Assembly: GCA_027382625.1 (NCBI GenBank)
Contig: JAJKFJ010023561.1
Location: 62,001 to 126,000 of the forward strand
Length of the DNA: 64,000 nt
Direction of reading: 5' to 3'
From: Tetmemena sp. SeJ-2015
Taxonomy: Eukaryota > Ciliophora > Spirotrichea > Sporadotrichida > Oxytrichidae
This document shows, in pieces, positions 24,408 through 36,709 of the stretch (positions within the stretch are counted from its first letter, which is position 1; every line of letters starts with the position of its first letter). The translations under genes and the position numbers were made by a program. The notes below the pieces were generated by a model, which did no database searches, was not told the DNA's origin, and worked only from the letters and a program-made list of their open reading frames with translations.

Positions 24408-27400
24408 ACTATTTTGTTTACGAGCAGATCTTTGCTAACTGAATTCAGTTACAATCCTTTATAATAAAATGGAAAATAGGACTTTTTATAAAATAACTTA
24501 TGAATAGTAAGTTTTTGAGGAGGTCCTTCTCTTTATTCATGACTGATTGACCTTTACGCAAATTATGATTAATCAACATGAAGATTTTGGAGATTCTTTT
24601 TCTAGGGCATAGGATCATCGCCTTCTAAAAGCTCATAAATTGGATCAAACTTATTAGTCAGAGGGGATTGATACATCAACTAGTACTACTGATATATAAA
24701 ATTTGTGCTCGCATTTATATTTTAATAGATGCTTTTGATTGGTTTCTTGTCCTGGCTATTAAATGGTGGTAGTGAAATTATGTGGACTTGAATTTTATGG
24801 TAGATTGTTCTCTGTCATCTGGCTGACGCTGAATTTACTTTGAGTGGCTCCTAGTTTTCTTTTCTTAAAAGACGGACTTACGATTGTTTGTTAAGGCATT
24901 GTGAAATCCCTGTTAAGGATAAGCAGCTTTAATTAAATGTAACTATTTTTATTAGGATAATAATTGATAGCATTCTCTATCTGTCTTCTGCATTCGCATA
25001 CATCATTGCAAAATCCTTAGGTGTTTTGCCATCAGCATTCGGTATATCAAGAGTTTAGTTTATAGGCTGAGATTAAACTAGAATTCTAAGAGCTCTCACA
25101 TTATCCTTAAAGTTAAATTTATAGTCAAATATTTCGTACAAACTATTTGATATACTCTTTTGGCTTGGATATCTTATTTCTATTTTTAGAATTAATAATA
25201 TTAAAGTTATTTTGGAAAATAATCTGAATTTGATGATATTGTAAATGACAGCAAAGTGGAGAGGAGTATTTTAGCCGATTAGAGATTTACTGTCAGCCTA
25301 GTAAAGTTCTCCATGATTTAATTAATAATTAAGTCTTAACTAAAATTGGAGTGATTTTTAAGGAGCTGAATGACTCTATCATAAGAAGACGAAGTCCTCA
25401 CTGAAACTGCTTCCCATATATGCGCAAAATATAAACTAAAAGCAAACAAGTGGGAGTACTTTTTGTTTAAGTCAAAGTTTTCTGGCTTCTAGTTTCTAAA
25501 GTTACTCTCATTTTTGAGAATGCCACTCTCTGCATCTGCGAACAAAAGATATCGCACCATCTGCTCATTATCATTAAGCACTGCATAATGCAAGCAGTTC
25601 TGAAGCATCTGGCACTAAGCATATGATAACTTTATTCAAATTATTCATCGAAGCATAAACGTTTGCCCCTTGACTGATAAGGAACTTTAGAATATCAAAG
25701 TGATTGTACTTTGCTGCTATCAAAAGTGGGGTCATGTTCTGATAATCGGTAAACTCATAGACATCCTCAATTGATTTAATATTCTCTAATCCTGTCCTCA
25801 GGCTCTGGTTTAAGCTTTACCTCTTTTTATGGCTTTTATTAATAACGAAAGCAATTACTTTATAATCAGCTTGAAAAATGCGAATCGACAATCATATTCC
25901 TTCTTTTGATGACGTTGACAAGATACTCGAAAATTTGTAGGTTTCCAACTTTTGCCGCCTCATGAATTGGTGTGTACCCATCAGTGAAGTTACTTCTATC
26001 TAATGACAGTAAACTGTCTATCTAAAATGCAAGCGTGCTTCCACTCCCTCCTAATTATAAAAATATCATACTCTCAAAAAAATAATTGGGTAGTAGAAAG
26101 GCCAACTATTGAATGATTAAGCTAGGATTAAGTTCCCATCATATAACTTTTATTCATCGAGACGTTGTTGATTATATAAAAGAAACCATGCATATATAAG
26201 ATCGTCACATTTAATTTGCTCAGTTCTGGTTTGAAATTATGATCATTGAAATCCTTTAACAACCATCAAAATAAATTTGAAAGCAATATTCTCTCCTCAG
26301 TTGAATGAAAATCTCCTTCTAGAAAAAAACAGAGATATTCTAGCCTCTCCATCCTCACTGCATAATGTAAAGCAGTATTGCCTTCATTATCTGCCTATGA
26401 TGCTAACAGCCCTCTCTTCAGCAAATTATATTTGCATTTTAAAACCTCCATTTAAAAAGCAAATACTAAAATTTCTTCTTTTCATCCACTCTTATCATAT
26501 AAGTTAGTGCGTTGTCCCCGTAAATCCCATATATGTAATGCTACAGCTAACTATTTGAAAATTACGCTAGTGCTTCAATCGAACTTAACTCCAAGTTCTT
26601 TTGCTTGAGAAGTCTTGAAGGAGACTCACTCGAAGACATTTTAGATGTTGAATGGAAAACAGATGAAAAATGTTTGAAAGTTGATTCCTTTTTATCAATC
26701 CTACTTTTACAAGGATTAGTTGGTGACTTAGTTTGAGAATTCATCGCAACGATATTCCTAGAACAAAAGAATTCTTTAAATTCCCTATCTTGAGCAATAT
26801 CTGCAGGCCTCTATAAAATGATATTGAATTTCTTCTTTAAAACTTAAATTCTAGTTCATTTAATCTCTTAGATTTTGGTTAGCTCCACTTTAAATAAGCA
26901 CTGAAGTGTAAATGTATGAATGATTATTTAATTAAAGCATTGCTGCTAGTTTAAGGTTTTAAGTTAGCACTGCGTAGTGAAGAGGGGTTCTCCCGAATAT
27001 GTCCTATCCATCAATATAGTTGTTTTATTGCAAGCTTTGAAAATAATCGAACTAGACTTGAGGCTAAAATATTAAGATGGACAAGCATATTATGAATTAA
27101 TGCTGCTACTTATAGCTGCTGTGGGGTGAAAAAGTTGCTGAGCCTTTATTTAGAGTTTAATTGTAACTAGCCTATTTCTAGTTTAAACAACTACTATCCA
27201 ATTATTGCTAAATATACATAGTTAAAAAAAAGTAATGCTTTGCATGAATATAAGATTCATATAGCTCTTATTTGATTGAATATCTTTTATTTAAATTATA
27301 AACATGATTTATGGATAGTTGAAGTTCATGCTAGACTTTCTATCCTTTTTTTAATATAAATTAAACACACTACTATCTCTAATGATAGACCTGTGAATGA

Positions 27401-29607
27401 TTTTACTATCAGATGTCTCAGGCATAGAATTTCTTAAATTTGGATTCTATCTCAGTTCAATTTAGCCTTCGTCATTGACACCAATAAAAGATTCCTGAAT
27501 ACTGGCTTTTTAATTTATGAGCAGGAAGTTATTACTGCTTTGAGATTTTTCCAGCTCCAACTCTTTCCTCCTCATTTCCATGCTCGATTATCGATTATCA
27601 GAAGCAATAGAAGCTCCTTAGAGATTATAATTACAATTCTCAATAATTTAAGATCTTTAGCATTGAATGCCTCAAAAACATATGCACACAGCTTAAGATT
27701 TAAGGATCAATTTAATTTTGCCTTGCCTCCATTTAGCTGGTTATAGTTCAATAACATCTCCAGGATATTCTTCTCGCATCCAACAATTACTGCGTAGTGC
27801 AAACTACAAGACAAGATAAAAAAGGAATATATTTGCAAAGTTAAACTTACATACTCCTGCCAAAGAAATCTCTAAAGCAAACTTCTCCGCCGTTTCGCAG
27901 CAAAATTTCAACAAGCTCATAATTTCTTTAGCAAATCGCATAGTGAACTACGCTTCTTCCAAACCTGACTCCTAAAAAACTTATATAATAAATAAACATG
28001 AATTCTCTCTCCTTGCTCATAAATTAAAAAGTTAAATCAAAGTTAACTCTTTTTTTCATAAGCTCATTCGAAGAATCTTTGTTTATGTCTCTTTGATTAA
28101 TTATTTATTTTTTCTGATTTAAAGTTAATTTCTTTCCGTTAGATGATTCAAGCGCTTTTGCCAACCCCTAGGTATCTTGGTTTAGAATGAACTTTAATAG
28201 AACATTTTCTTCAAAAGGATTTAAAACTATAATTCATAATAAAAGGATCAGGTTATGCCTTTTGGGCTAAAATAATATATCTTATGCTTTTTAGGTGAGT
28301 TTGGTTTTATTGTTTTAAGCAAATTCAGTCTCGTTAAACCTTGCTTAATGAATGGATTTTGTAGGAGAATTTCCATTTGAGCCCTCTTCAGTAAAAAACC
28401 AGTCTTCTACTGTCTCAGCCTCTCCAAACTTCTTAGCAAGATCCCCATCTAAGTATTGATTCAACTAAAGATCAAGAGCATGTTTCATTTTCCTCAAGTT
28501 CTTCGCTTATGCTTAGTATTTTGTAGTAACCTTAGAAATCATGCTAGTAGAACGAAAGTGCTGGTGAGATTTAGAGAAAGAGATTCTTGAGGCATTAGTG
28601 GGGGAAGGTCTTCCTTCAGTATTTAGGTAATTACCAAAAGTGTCCACTGAGTTCTAGTGATTAAGAGTAGATGCTGAGGTTGTTTATCTATTTTAAGGGT
28701 TGTCAGTTGAACAAATAGTGGTCACGTTTTCCTCTAAATCGTAATTCTAGTTGCTAGTTTGTTGAAATTAATCTCCGTATTTAGGCCTTTGTTGCTATTG
28801 AGATTATGCTATCGTCTTTGGTAAACTGGCTACAAAATTTGAAGAGGGAGTAAGATTCGCTGTTTGAGGAGGAATGTAGCTTAATTGATGTGGAATGACT
28901 GAATATAAATGATCTATGTTAGGTTATCTAGTATGCCTTTCCATTTGATCTATGTAATCCTTTTTCACCCTATCTAGGATCTTTTGATCTTACTTTGGCC
29001 TCACACTCGCATAAATATTTAGCTTAGATTTGATCTTGTTTTCTGTTTCTGTCTTTTTAGCTCTTAGTAACTCTAGTTTTTAGTCTTTTGAAAGCGGCGT
29101 TTCATTCTGCGTCAGGATCTTGCTCTAGATTTAATTCCTCATTGTTTGAGGGAGGTGTAACTCTTATTATTGGTGGCTCTGAAAGTTGTGACTCGTGTTG
29201 CTCCCATTGCTAATTATGATAGGTATTTTATTCAAACCAGGGAGAGTTTTGATCGTCTAAGAGCCAACAGCCCCTAGAGTTGAGCCTATATATTTCAAAT
29301 TCCTACTGGCTTGAAAAATTTTAGTTGACTTCAGCTTATCTTCTTAGTCGGCGTAGTTTGAATTCTATCCGATTATCTTGCTCTCAGAAAGTGACTTCTT
29401 TAAACTCAATCTGCTACCTCCTGCAGCAGTAACCAACTATCTTTATCTTTAACCACCATTATAAGCAGTCAGGAGAGCTCTTCCCTAGCTATTCTGGTTA
29501 TCATTATTAAACTGACTACCCAATCTATTAACACTTCCACTTGTCATGAGTCTTCTTCCCTCTTGAGCGAAATTACCATTACTTTGAAAACTTATGGCTC
29601 CACTCAT
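24404..29607 (-). CDS. Ankyrin-repeat protein
   Basis: It starts at ATG 29607 (MSGAISFQSNGNFAQEG), with about 430 codons of Gln/Ser/Asn-rich, probably disordered sequence containing a short charged helix-like segment near 29.0 kb. Ankyrin repeats follow from about 28.0 kb. Recognisable units include GRSVVHYAICQRNYELVEILLRNGG (27.9 kb), SILHYAVIVGCEKNILEMLL (27.8 kb), TPLLIAAKYNHFDILKFLISQGANVYA (25.7 kb), CLHYAVLNDNEQMVRYLL (25.6 kb), NTPLHFAVIYN (25.25 kb) and DGKTPKDFAMMYANAEDR (25.0 kb). Between 27.7 and 25.8 kb the repeats are chopped by introns and IESs. It ends with KDLLVNKIV and TGA 24404-24406. Ankyrin repeats mediate protein-protein binding; the partner is unknown. It abuts the next minus-strand gene without a spacer. 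Confidence 0.7.
25597..25621 (-). other. IES, 25 nt, pointer TGCTT
   Basis: Plus-strand AAGCA (minus TGCTT) occurs at 25592-25596 and 25617-25621. Removal restores VIICLHYAVLNDNEQM, a normal ankyrin consensus; unremoved, the frame stops within the repeat. Confidence 0.65.
27804..27850 (-). other. Intron, 47 nt, in ankyrin gene
   Basis: GTAAGTTTAAC...CTTGTAG on the minus strand. Splicing joins ggc-agg-agt-at to t-ttg-cac-tac, giving GRSILHYAVIVG, a correct ankyrin repeat. It shows the host intron type: GTAAG donor, TAG acceptor, short and T-rich. Confidence 0.8.
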
Positions 29608-30181
29608 TTTGGAAGTTTAATTTCTCATTTATTAAGTAGAGCCATTATTTTAATTAAACCTGGCTTGCATTATAGTAGAGTTCTAGCTTTGATTTAAAGT
29701 GGTGAGTAATCCGGAGTGAGTATTTTATGAATTACCAATACTCGCATGAAAATAGTTTAGCTTTGTCTTTTAGCCATTGTAAACTCCTTATTCGGAATTT
29801 TAAGCATGATTTTAGTGTTAAGGAAAAGCGAACATGCTCATTTAAGATACTTTTCCATTCGATCCAGTTGTATCTCTCTTGATAAAGTCTTAACATTTAA
29901 AAATATGGAAACAAAATATTTGTAAAGTCATAATTACTGAGACTCTAATTCAACTCTTGTGGAAGATTTTAATCGAAGTTTTTATTTTTGATATCTTGAT
30001 TTCTTATCATGCTGATAGCATCTTACTAGAAATTTTCCTTAAAAGATCGTGAGCTTTGTTCAGTATTTAATCATAATAATACTTACCATAATAAGTAAAT
30101 ATAAGTAAAATAAATTAAAACGAAATTTAAGCTACAAAAATACATAATACAGCACAAATTAGGGATAAAAGTTTAGGTACC

Positions 30182-33100
30182 TCAAGACATCATCTCCTCC
30201 TCTTCTTCCTTTTCTTCTTCTATTTAGCCTCTCCTATCTCCTTGTTTAATCATTCGAGAGTTGCTATTTTGCTTTAATTAAGCTGCGGAGCTTGATTGGT
30301 TTAAAATTACAATCAATTTAAACTATGATTACAATTTATAAAGTGAAATGTTTAAGTCTTGGCTTGCTCCAATAGTATTCTAAGGTGCCTTTCTGATTTG
30401 GAAGCGCTTGACTGTTGAATGACCGTCGACTAGTGCCACTTTGAAAAGAACATTAGCGTTCTAGAATAGTCCTTCTTTTAGTGAAACAATCAAGAATTGA
30501 GAGTTCTAGAAGAACTTGCGGATCATAATTCCTATGTTCTGAGTGTGAGATAAATCCAAAGCCGAATCAATTTCATCAAGAATGTACATAGGAGCAGGGT
30601 GATAAAAAAATTTTAGAGGAATCAAATATTCCACTTTATGCAAAAGTTTACTTTAGTAGAGCCAAAATCAGACTCAAAGCAAGAAGAGATCTCTAACCAC
30701 CTGAGAGTTCAGTCAAGCTCTCTTTCCAACCGCCGCTGAATCCTACCTTAAGCTCTAAGCCATCATGGACAGATTTATTCTCTGGAGGCATAAGCTTTGC
30801 CATAGCTCCATGCAAGAGAGTACTAAAAATGTCCGCAAAATACTTGTTTACAGCAGTGTAAGTTCTCTCTACCTCCTTATTTTTCAGATCATCAAGCTCT
30901 TTGATAGTCTCTTCAAATTTATCTTTGTTTCTTAGGGTAGTCTCTTTCTTGCGCTGTAAATCGCTATATTGCTGTTCAACTTTGTCAAACATAGCCTCAC
31001 CTTATGATTAATTCTATTCTTATTTTTCTCATTTTCTTGCTCAAGCCTTACCATTTCCTCAGACATTCGATTTATGTTGATTCTTGCAAAGTCATACTTA
31101 CTCTAAGCAGATCCGAAGAATTCTTTTTCATTAGCGATCCACTTGAATTGCTGATCTAGTTGCTCAATGAGTTTGCGAGAAAGCCTGATGTCACTTTCAA
31201 ATTTCCTGATTTCTGACTCTTTCTCCTTCTTTTCCTCTCTCAACTTTTCCAAATTTTTCTCTTTCGCCGTGAGTCTTGAGAGAATTTAGCTTTCCTCGAT
31301 ATCTGCTTTGACTCTTTCTGATTCCATCAACTTAAGTTTCTCTTTAAAGTGATCAAGCTAGCGCTGCTCTTCCTTTAACTCTGCTAAAAGCTCTCTTATC
31401 TTAATCTTCTCAGTCTGCAGACGATTCTATTCCACCTTCAAACTCTCTTGCATGGAGATAATTTCATTCTTAGCTTCCTCGATATTTATCTCTAGTCTGT
31501 TTCGCTCGTCTCTTTTCTATTGCAGCTGCCTTTGAAGCTGTTCTCTCACCCTTCCTAACTCGTTGACCTTAAATTAATAAGTGGAATAAAGCATAACAAA
31601 TTATTAGAGACCTTGTCCTGGAACATTCTAGTTTGAGCTTGAGAGTCTGCCTTCTTGGCTTGACTTTTCATGATATTCAATTCTTGCCTCTTTTCTTCTC
31701 TTTCCTTATTGAGTTCTACCTATTTTTGATTGAAGAGTTCAATCTTTTGCTTCAATTCTTGGAGTTCTTCCTTAAGTAGGTTAATTCTAGCTTCGATGTT
31801 AACAGCTGAAGAACTTCTAGAGGAGATAGATGAATTCTGAGCTCTTCCAAGCGCTCTTTCTTGAAATTATATTCGTGCTATACCAGCTAAAGTCCCTGCT
31901 TCAGATCCTCAGTAAGTCGAACTAAATATAATTGATATGAGAGACTTAAAGTATTCAGATGAGTTTTGATGATGCTTACAAGTGTTATGAAGGAACTAGA
32001 GCTGCTTATCTATTTTCTCTTTGGCTTAATTTAAGCTTCCTCGTTGATCCATCAAGTCAAGATATTAGTGACAACCCTTGATAATTTCATTCTACTTCAC
32101 GTAACCTCCTTCAAGTAGACCTGCGGGGTTGTACTTCTAACCATCCAGAGTGACACATATTGAAGGTTTATAAAGCATTTTTAAGTAATTAAATGTAAAG
32201 GTCTGAGGCCATTAAAGCAAATTTTATTTGCAGTTTCTCTATCAGCTGCAACAAACTATAAAAGATGAGTTATAATCTTAAGAATAGACTTACTTGACCT
32301 CCAAATACGAAATTCATGGCAGGCTCTAGCCTTGGATCATATTGGATTAGATCTTTAGCATACCAGGCTTTGCCCTCGGGGACCATTGATAGAATTCTTC
32401 TCTTCATATCTTCTGAGAAAGGTGGGGCTTAAATCTTATTCAAAGGGATGTAGGTAACGTTGTAGTTGACCAAAAATTTTATACTATAACTTATATCACA
32501 ATTTGAATTGACACATCTACCTTTGATAAGCTTTCCACTAACAATTTCATTTTCTACCACTACGTTATTGAACTTAGGTCCTCCAATCTGCTCTAGGGCT
32601 TGCCCAAAGGTTTGAATATCTTGCACTCTGAAAAGTTTAATTATCTTTCCCAGCACCAAGTCTCTGTTAAACTACTCATCAGGATCGCGATATTCAAAAG
32701 TCACAATGGTTCCATGTCTTTGCAGGGGCTCCCTTTATTTCTCAAGTTCTTGCAATCTATGCTCTACCTATTGCTTGTCCTTTCTCAGTTACTCATAGTG
32801 AATGAGATCTTCTTTCTTCTCCTCTAATTGCTTTTCCATGCTGAGTATCTTAAAAATGCACTCATTAGAGATTGATGATAGTTTATTTCTTCTGTTACTT
32901 CATGTTCAGATCATTCTAGAAAGCCTTGATCTCTTGTTCTCTATTCTAGTGAACTTTCTCTGCATCTGCAATCTCTTGCCGCTTGAGTTTGAATTGTAGC
33001 TCAAGATCTCTAAGTTTATTCTGTACGCCTACTAATTCATTCTCCTTCTCAGCTAGAGCTCTTTCAATGACACCTAAGCCTGAACCACTTGTCTACTTTC

Positions 33101-34719
33101 CCTCCTTGATAGCTTTGAGCTCGCGATCATACTCTCTTTGTTACTCTCTGGTATTTTCAATATCTTTCTCAAGCTATTTAAGTGTCTCATTATCTAGCTC
33201 TAAAATCTATCTCTCGAATTTACCAATCTTAATCTTTTGATTTTCAATGAGGGCGAAATCTTTCTACTCTTTAGAAATGAACTACTCCTCCTCTGTCTCA
33301 ATCCTCTTCTTTTGAAGGGACTTGGAATATAAATTAAAGGAAAATAACTAACCTTTGTTTAATTTAATAAATAAAAAAGAGAAGACACTTAAAATCTACT
33401 CTTATGTATGCTCTTAAATTCAGAAATTTTATTAATTTTCTGAAATTTAGATCTTGTTACTAGGCTTTAATTAAAGATTCGAATTTTACTTAAATTAAGA
33501 ATAGATGTCCTTCTCAAGATCATGAATGCTTTTCTTGATTTGGTTCTCTTCCTCTGTGACCTCTTTGCTTTGCTTGGCCAAATACAGTTAATATACAAAC
33601 CATTCATTATTTCATTTTATAAGGTGCAGTTGCTTTTTCATTTGATCTATCTCGGCTTGCTTGTTCTGTTCCTCAACTTCAGTTCTCCTGCATTAAGCCT
33701 TTAACTGTTCGAGTTTTGAATCTCCCTAGTTAACCAGCTAATCATTTTCCCAATACTTGTGTGCAATCAGCACTTTGCGATTGGCTTCAATTTGTGCTTC
33801 GTTTCCTTTGAAAACGGCATAGGCCTCCTTGTCTGCTTTGAGAGTGTCCAACTGAGGATTTACTTCCTCTTCAAGGATCTTTTTAATCTCCTCCAGTTTT
33901 GCGTCCTTCTTTTTAATCAGGTTGCGAGTCTGCTCCTTTTTTGCTTGGTAAAGAGAAATACCAGCAGCCTCCTCAATCAATCCCAATACCTCAGGAGGTT
34001 TCATGTTTATGACCTTTGTTACTCTGCCTTGCATAATCAGGAAGTGAGGGTTGTTGACGTTCAGCTTCACAGAGCAGAACAAGCTCTTCACTTGCTCAGC
34101 TGTTTTGGTAGATCCATTTACTATAAATTCACTCTAAGATATTCAAATAACGAGTGAAGGAATTGGATTGATGTAGTACTTTGACTTTTGGTTTTCAATG
34201 GTTCTGCAAATGGAGATTTTGGGCATTTCAGCGTAACCAGGAGGACTTTGAGCTTTATTGGAGTTGTCAAATGAGATGGTCACGCTAGCTTTGGTCACTC
34301 CCGAATTTCCCTGTTTGTAGATCAACTCTTGAAGTTTTTCAGCTCTCACATGAGAAAGTTGGGAGATACCCAGCACAAAGCAAATTGCATCAAGGATGTT
34401 TGACTTGCCTGAACCATTCAAACCGGTGATGGCGTTAAACTGAGGATCGAACTCTACAAAAGAAATCAAATTATAGCTTAGAATAGCTCAAAATATTCAT
34501 AAAGAACAATTAAGGCATTTTCTTATTGATGCTTTAAAAACCATCATGCTTTCTTTATAGAGTAAAAATGGAAGTAATTGCCTTAATATTCCGCAAATCA
34601 AATTCATTAATTTTATCATGAAGTTTAATATATCCAAAAAGCTTAATTAACTTACTTTCAACGATGGTTCTGTGAGAATAGGATTTGAATCCATCCAAAA
34701 TTATCTCAATTATGTGCAT
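30182..34719 (-). CDS. SMC2: SMC2, condensin ATPase subunit
   Basis: The condensin core ATPase, which compacts and segregates chromosomes by ATP-driven loop formation with SMC4. It starts at ATG 34719 ([21 protein letters not shown]). The N-terminal head carries the Walker A sequence GLNGSGKSN (34.4 kb) and [21 protein letters not shown] (34.05 kb). Coiled coil spans about 33.95-32.8 kb. The hinge lies at 32.7-32.2 kb ([43 protein letters not shown]). A second coiled coil runs 32.0-31.0 kb. The C-terminal head has the ABC signature [16 protein letters not shown] (30.7 kb), Walker [21 protein letters not shown] (30.55 kb) and [15 protein letters not shown] before an acidic tail and TGA 30182-30184. 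The order and the NPHF/KPPE motifs fit SMC2 rather than SMC1, 3 or 4. At least four IESs and several introns interrupt it. The frame near 31.8-31.9 kb is not fully resolved. Confidence 0.93.
30617..30656 (-). other. IES, 40 nt, pointer CTAAA, in SMC2
   Basis: Plus TTTAG (minus CTAAA) occurs at 30612-30616 and 30652-30656. Excision joins cta-cta-aa to a-ttt-ttt-tat-cac-cct, giving [18 protein letters not shown]. This is the invariant SMC stretch between the signature motif and Walker B. The insert has no AG acceptor at its end, so it cannot be a standard intron. Confidence 0.92.
32168..32202 (-). other. IES, 35 nt, pointer ACCTT, in SMC2 hinge
   Basis: Plus AAGGT (minus ACCTT) occurs at 32163-32167 and 32198-32202. 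Excision gives aga-cct-tca-ata-tgt-gtc-act, which reads [12 protein letters not shown] and matches the R-TVTLxGD hinge segment of SMC2. Unexcised, the frame is wrong. Confidence 0.9.
32256..32293 (-). other. Intron, 38 nt, in SMC2
   Basis: GTAAGTCTATTC...CTTTTATAG on the minus strand. It joins FVFGGQ to [12 protein letters not shown], in agreement with the FVFG..FVCD.MDNAK segment of SMC2. Confidence 0.8.
32471..32512 (-). other. In-frame IES, 42 nt, pointer GTCAA, in SMC2 hinge
   Basis: Plus TTGAC (minus GTCAA) occurs at 32466-32470 and 32508-32512. The insert is 42 nt with no TGA, so the frame stays open through it and adds 14 residues (NSNCDISY...). Excision gives [21 protein letters not shown], the length expected of the SMC2 hinge. 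Confidence 0.8.
34119..34169 (-). other. IES, 51 nt, pointer AAT, in SMC2
   Basis: Plus ATT (minus AAT) occurs at 34116-34118 and 34167-34169. Excision joins KSKYYIN to [13 protein letters not shown], as in SMC2 (YLINGxxxxxxxVxxLF). The insert contains an in-frame TGA. Confidence 0.85.
34454..34655 (-). other. Intron, about 202 nt, in SMC2
   Basis: GTAAGTTAATTAAG...CTTTTGTAG. It joins HRTIVEK to [17 protein letters not shown]. It is unusually long beside the other introns here, so it may itself contain an IES. Confidence 0.7.
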
Positions 34720-34899
34720 ATTCTAAGATGTGAAGAATCAAATTAGCTTTGGAAGAGTTTAGTCTGGCAAAAATGGACTACAAATTTTGAATTCAAATTA
34801 TATTTATTATAATTAGATTTAATGTCATAATTTCATTCCTCTTTGAGCTGTTTTATAAATTCATATGGTTTATTAAATTAAACATTTTTAAAATACATA

Positions 34900-36420
34900 A
34901 TGCTGAAAAAAGTAAATGAGCACTCAAGAAGGTACTTAGCAATCTTCTCTTATGATGGATCTCATTTCCATGGAATGAGGGATCCTGTTGAGCCAAACAT
35001 TACAGAGAGAGGTATACTATCTGTCTTTGAGGTAAGAAAAGAATATCCTGTATTCAGACTTTGAATAAATAAGATTCACATATATAAAAATGTAGCTAGC
35101 CTTCTACTTCATTTTCCATACAAAATATTAAAATTTTCTATCCGTTCATTTCAACAATTAAACTTAGGACGGATTAAAAGAGTTCAATAGGAAGAACCAA
35201 AACATAGTGCCTAAAGTACGCGGAGCAAGCAGGACTGATAAAGGTGTTCACGCTTATTGTAACGCCCTGACTTTCGATGCTGAAAACGACCCAGCAACAA
35301 GGAAACTTTATTATAGTGAAGATCTAAGGATGGGACTAAACTCCTTTTTCTCAAGGAAAGAGCACAACATATAAGTGAATCAGCTTTATCGCGTGAAAGA
35401 TGGATATTTTGACTGCAGATAGAGTCCTCTCTATAGGTAAAATTAAAAGCTCATATTAATGTAGTCTCAAATAGAACGTATAACTACAAGATCCTACTCA
35501 ACTAAGGAGGGAGAAGGAATTCCAGTTGTCCATACGCTCACATTATGAGAGATCATACATGGGAATTGGCCTTTGAAGAATTTGATATCGCTAAATTCTA
35601 CTTAGCCATATCTACGTTTTAAGGAACCCACTATTTCAAAAACTTAGTCAGAATAAATGAGGTAAGAATACTTAGAAATCATTATAGAAATAAATAATTT
35701 ATAGCCTGATCCTTATGACTATATTCGCACAATAGAGGAGATTTACTTTCAGGTGAGCTAGGCAAGTCCTCTCTACAAGCATGACCTGCATTTGACGAAT
35801 TAATTGAATCAGATAAATGAAACTCTTAAACCTAATAATCTCGAAGAGAGAAGACAAGATTTAGCATTTCGCAAACTCTCAGACCTTCATCAATTCATCT
35901 TCATATTTTCTCCTCTTTATATTTCAAGATATCCTGAAAGCAAAGAACAGCACTAATTAGTTTAACTCGCCATCTTTCGGACTTCCCTTGCTTTTGGAAA
36001 CTCAAATAAGATCTCGCTCCTTCATGTGGAACTAAATTAGAATCATGATGCAAACTGCAGTCAACTACTCAACTGGTAAAATACAAAGCATTGAAGATAT
36101 ACAAGACTTGCTCAAGAAAAAGGAGCATGAAGAACTACTTGCAGATGCAAAAATAAGCATGTCTTTTTATAATAATGCAAAAATCTAGCAAGAGTATTAT
36201 AAAAATGCAGCTCCTGCCAAAGCACTTTTCCTCAGTGAGATCAAATACGATCTAGAAAATATCATTACTCGAATAATAAAAAGTCTTTGTATATTCGTTA
36301 ATTATAATCATATTTAGAGAAGAAGATGATAAAGAACTCTAAGACCATATGCACGATAGGAAACAAAAAATCAAAGAAAAAGAGCAAAGCTAAAAGTCAA
36401 AATAAAAGCAATAAATGTGA
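34900..36420 (+). CDS. TruA/PUS1-family tRNA pseudouridine synthase
   Basis: An enzyme that isomerises uridine to pseudouridine in tRNA. It starts at ATG 34900 (MLKKVNEHSRRYLAIFSYDGSHFHGM), followed by the catalytic motif VRGASRTDKGVHAYCNALTF (35210-35280), whose Asp in RTDKGVHA is the nucleophile in the family. Then NSFFSRKEHNI, YDCR-like SPLYRTYNYKILLNQ, and the conserved block AKFYLAISTFQGTHYFKNLVR (35585-35655). Introns at 35032-35167, 35437-35474 and 35662-35704 have GT...TAG ends. The C-terminal motif FMWNQIRIMMQTAV (36030-36065) and APAKALFLSEIKYD (36210-36250) lie in another frame from the block before them, so an IES should lie between about 35.9 and 36.04 kb. A Lys/Gln-rich tail ends at TGA 36418-36420 after one more break near 36.3 kb. 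PUS1 versus PUS3 or a TruA type cannot be separated here. Confidence 0.85.
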
Positions 36421-36709
36421 CACTCGTATCTCTTTATTTTAATTAATTTCATGCTTGCGAATAAAAGCTTACTAAGAAATTATTAAGGAAAATTTCAAGG
36501 GGATGAAGATTCGGTTAGATATATTTAGTTTTGATGGAGAGACAAAGAGGAGCACAATATTGTTAATTTTGATATTAATATGATATGGCTATTACTTAAT
36601 TATTACTATGATGTCACTTTAATAAAATGTAGTGCTGATTTATTTTTATAGTTTTGGATTTGATAGATAATAATAATTGGTAGTCTTGTGAGAATAGTAA
36701 TAAATTTTA

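Noticed and set aside
30612..30656. The SMC2 insert read as an intron starting GTAAAC
   Set aside because: No AG acceptor lies at the 3' end. Excision between the CTAAA repeats, not at GT-AG, gives the conserved sequence.
32600..34157. Several plus-strand ORFs of 60-132 codons
   Set aside because: They lie antisense to SMC2, whose motifs are unambiguous on the minus strand.
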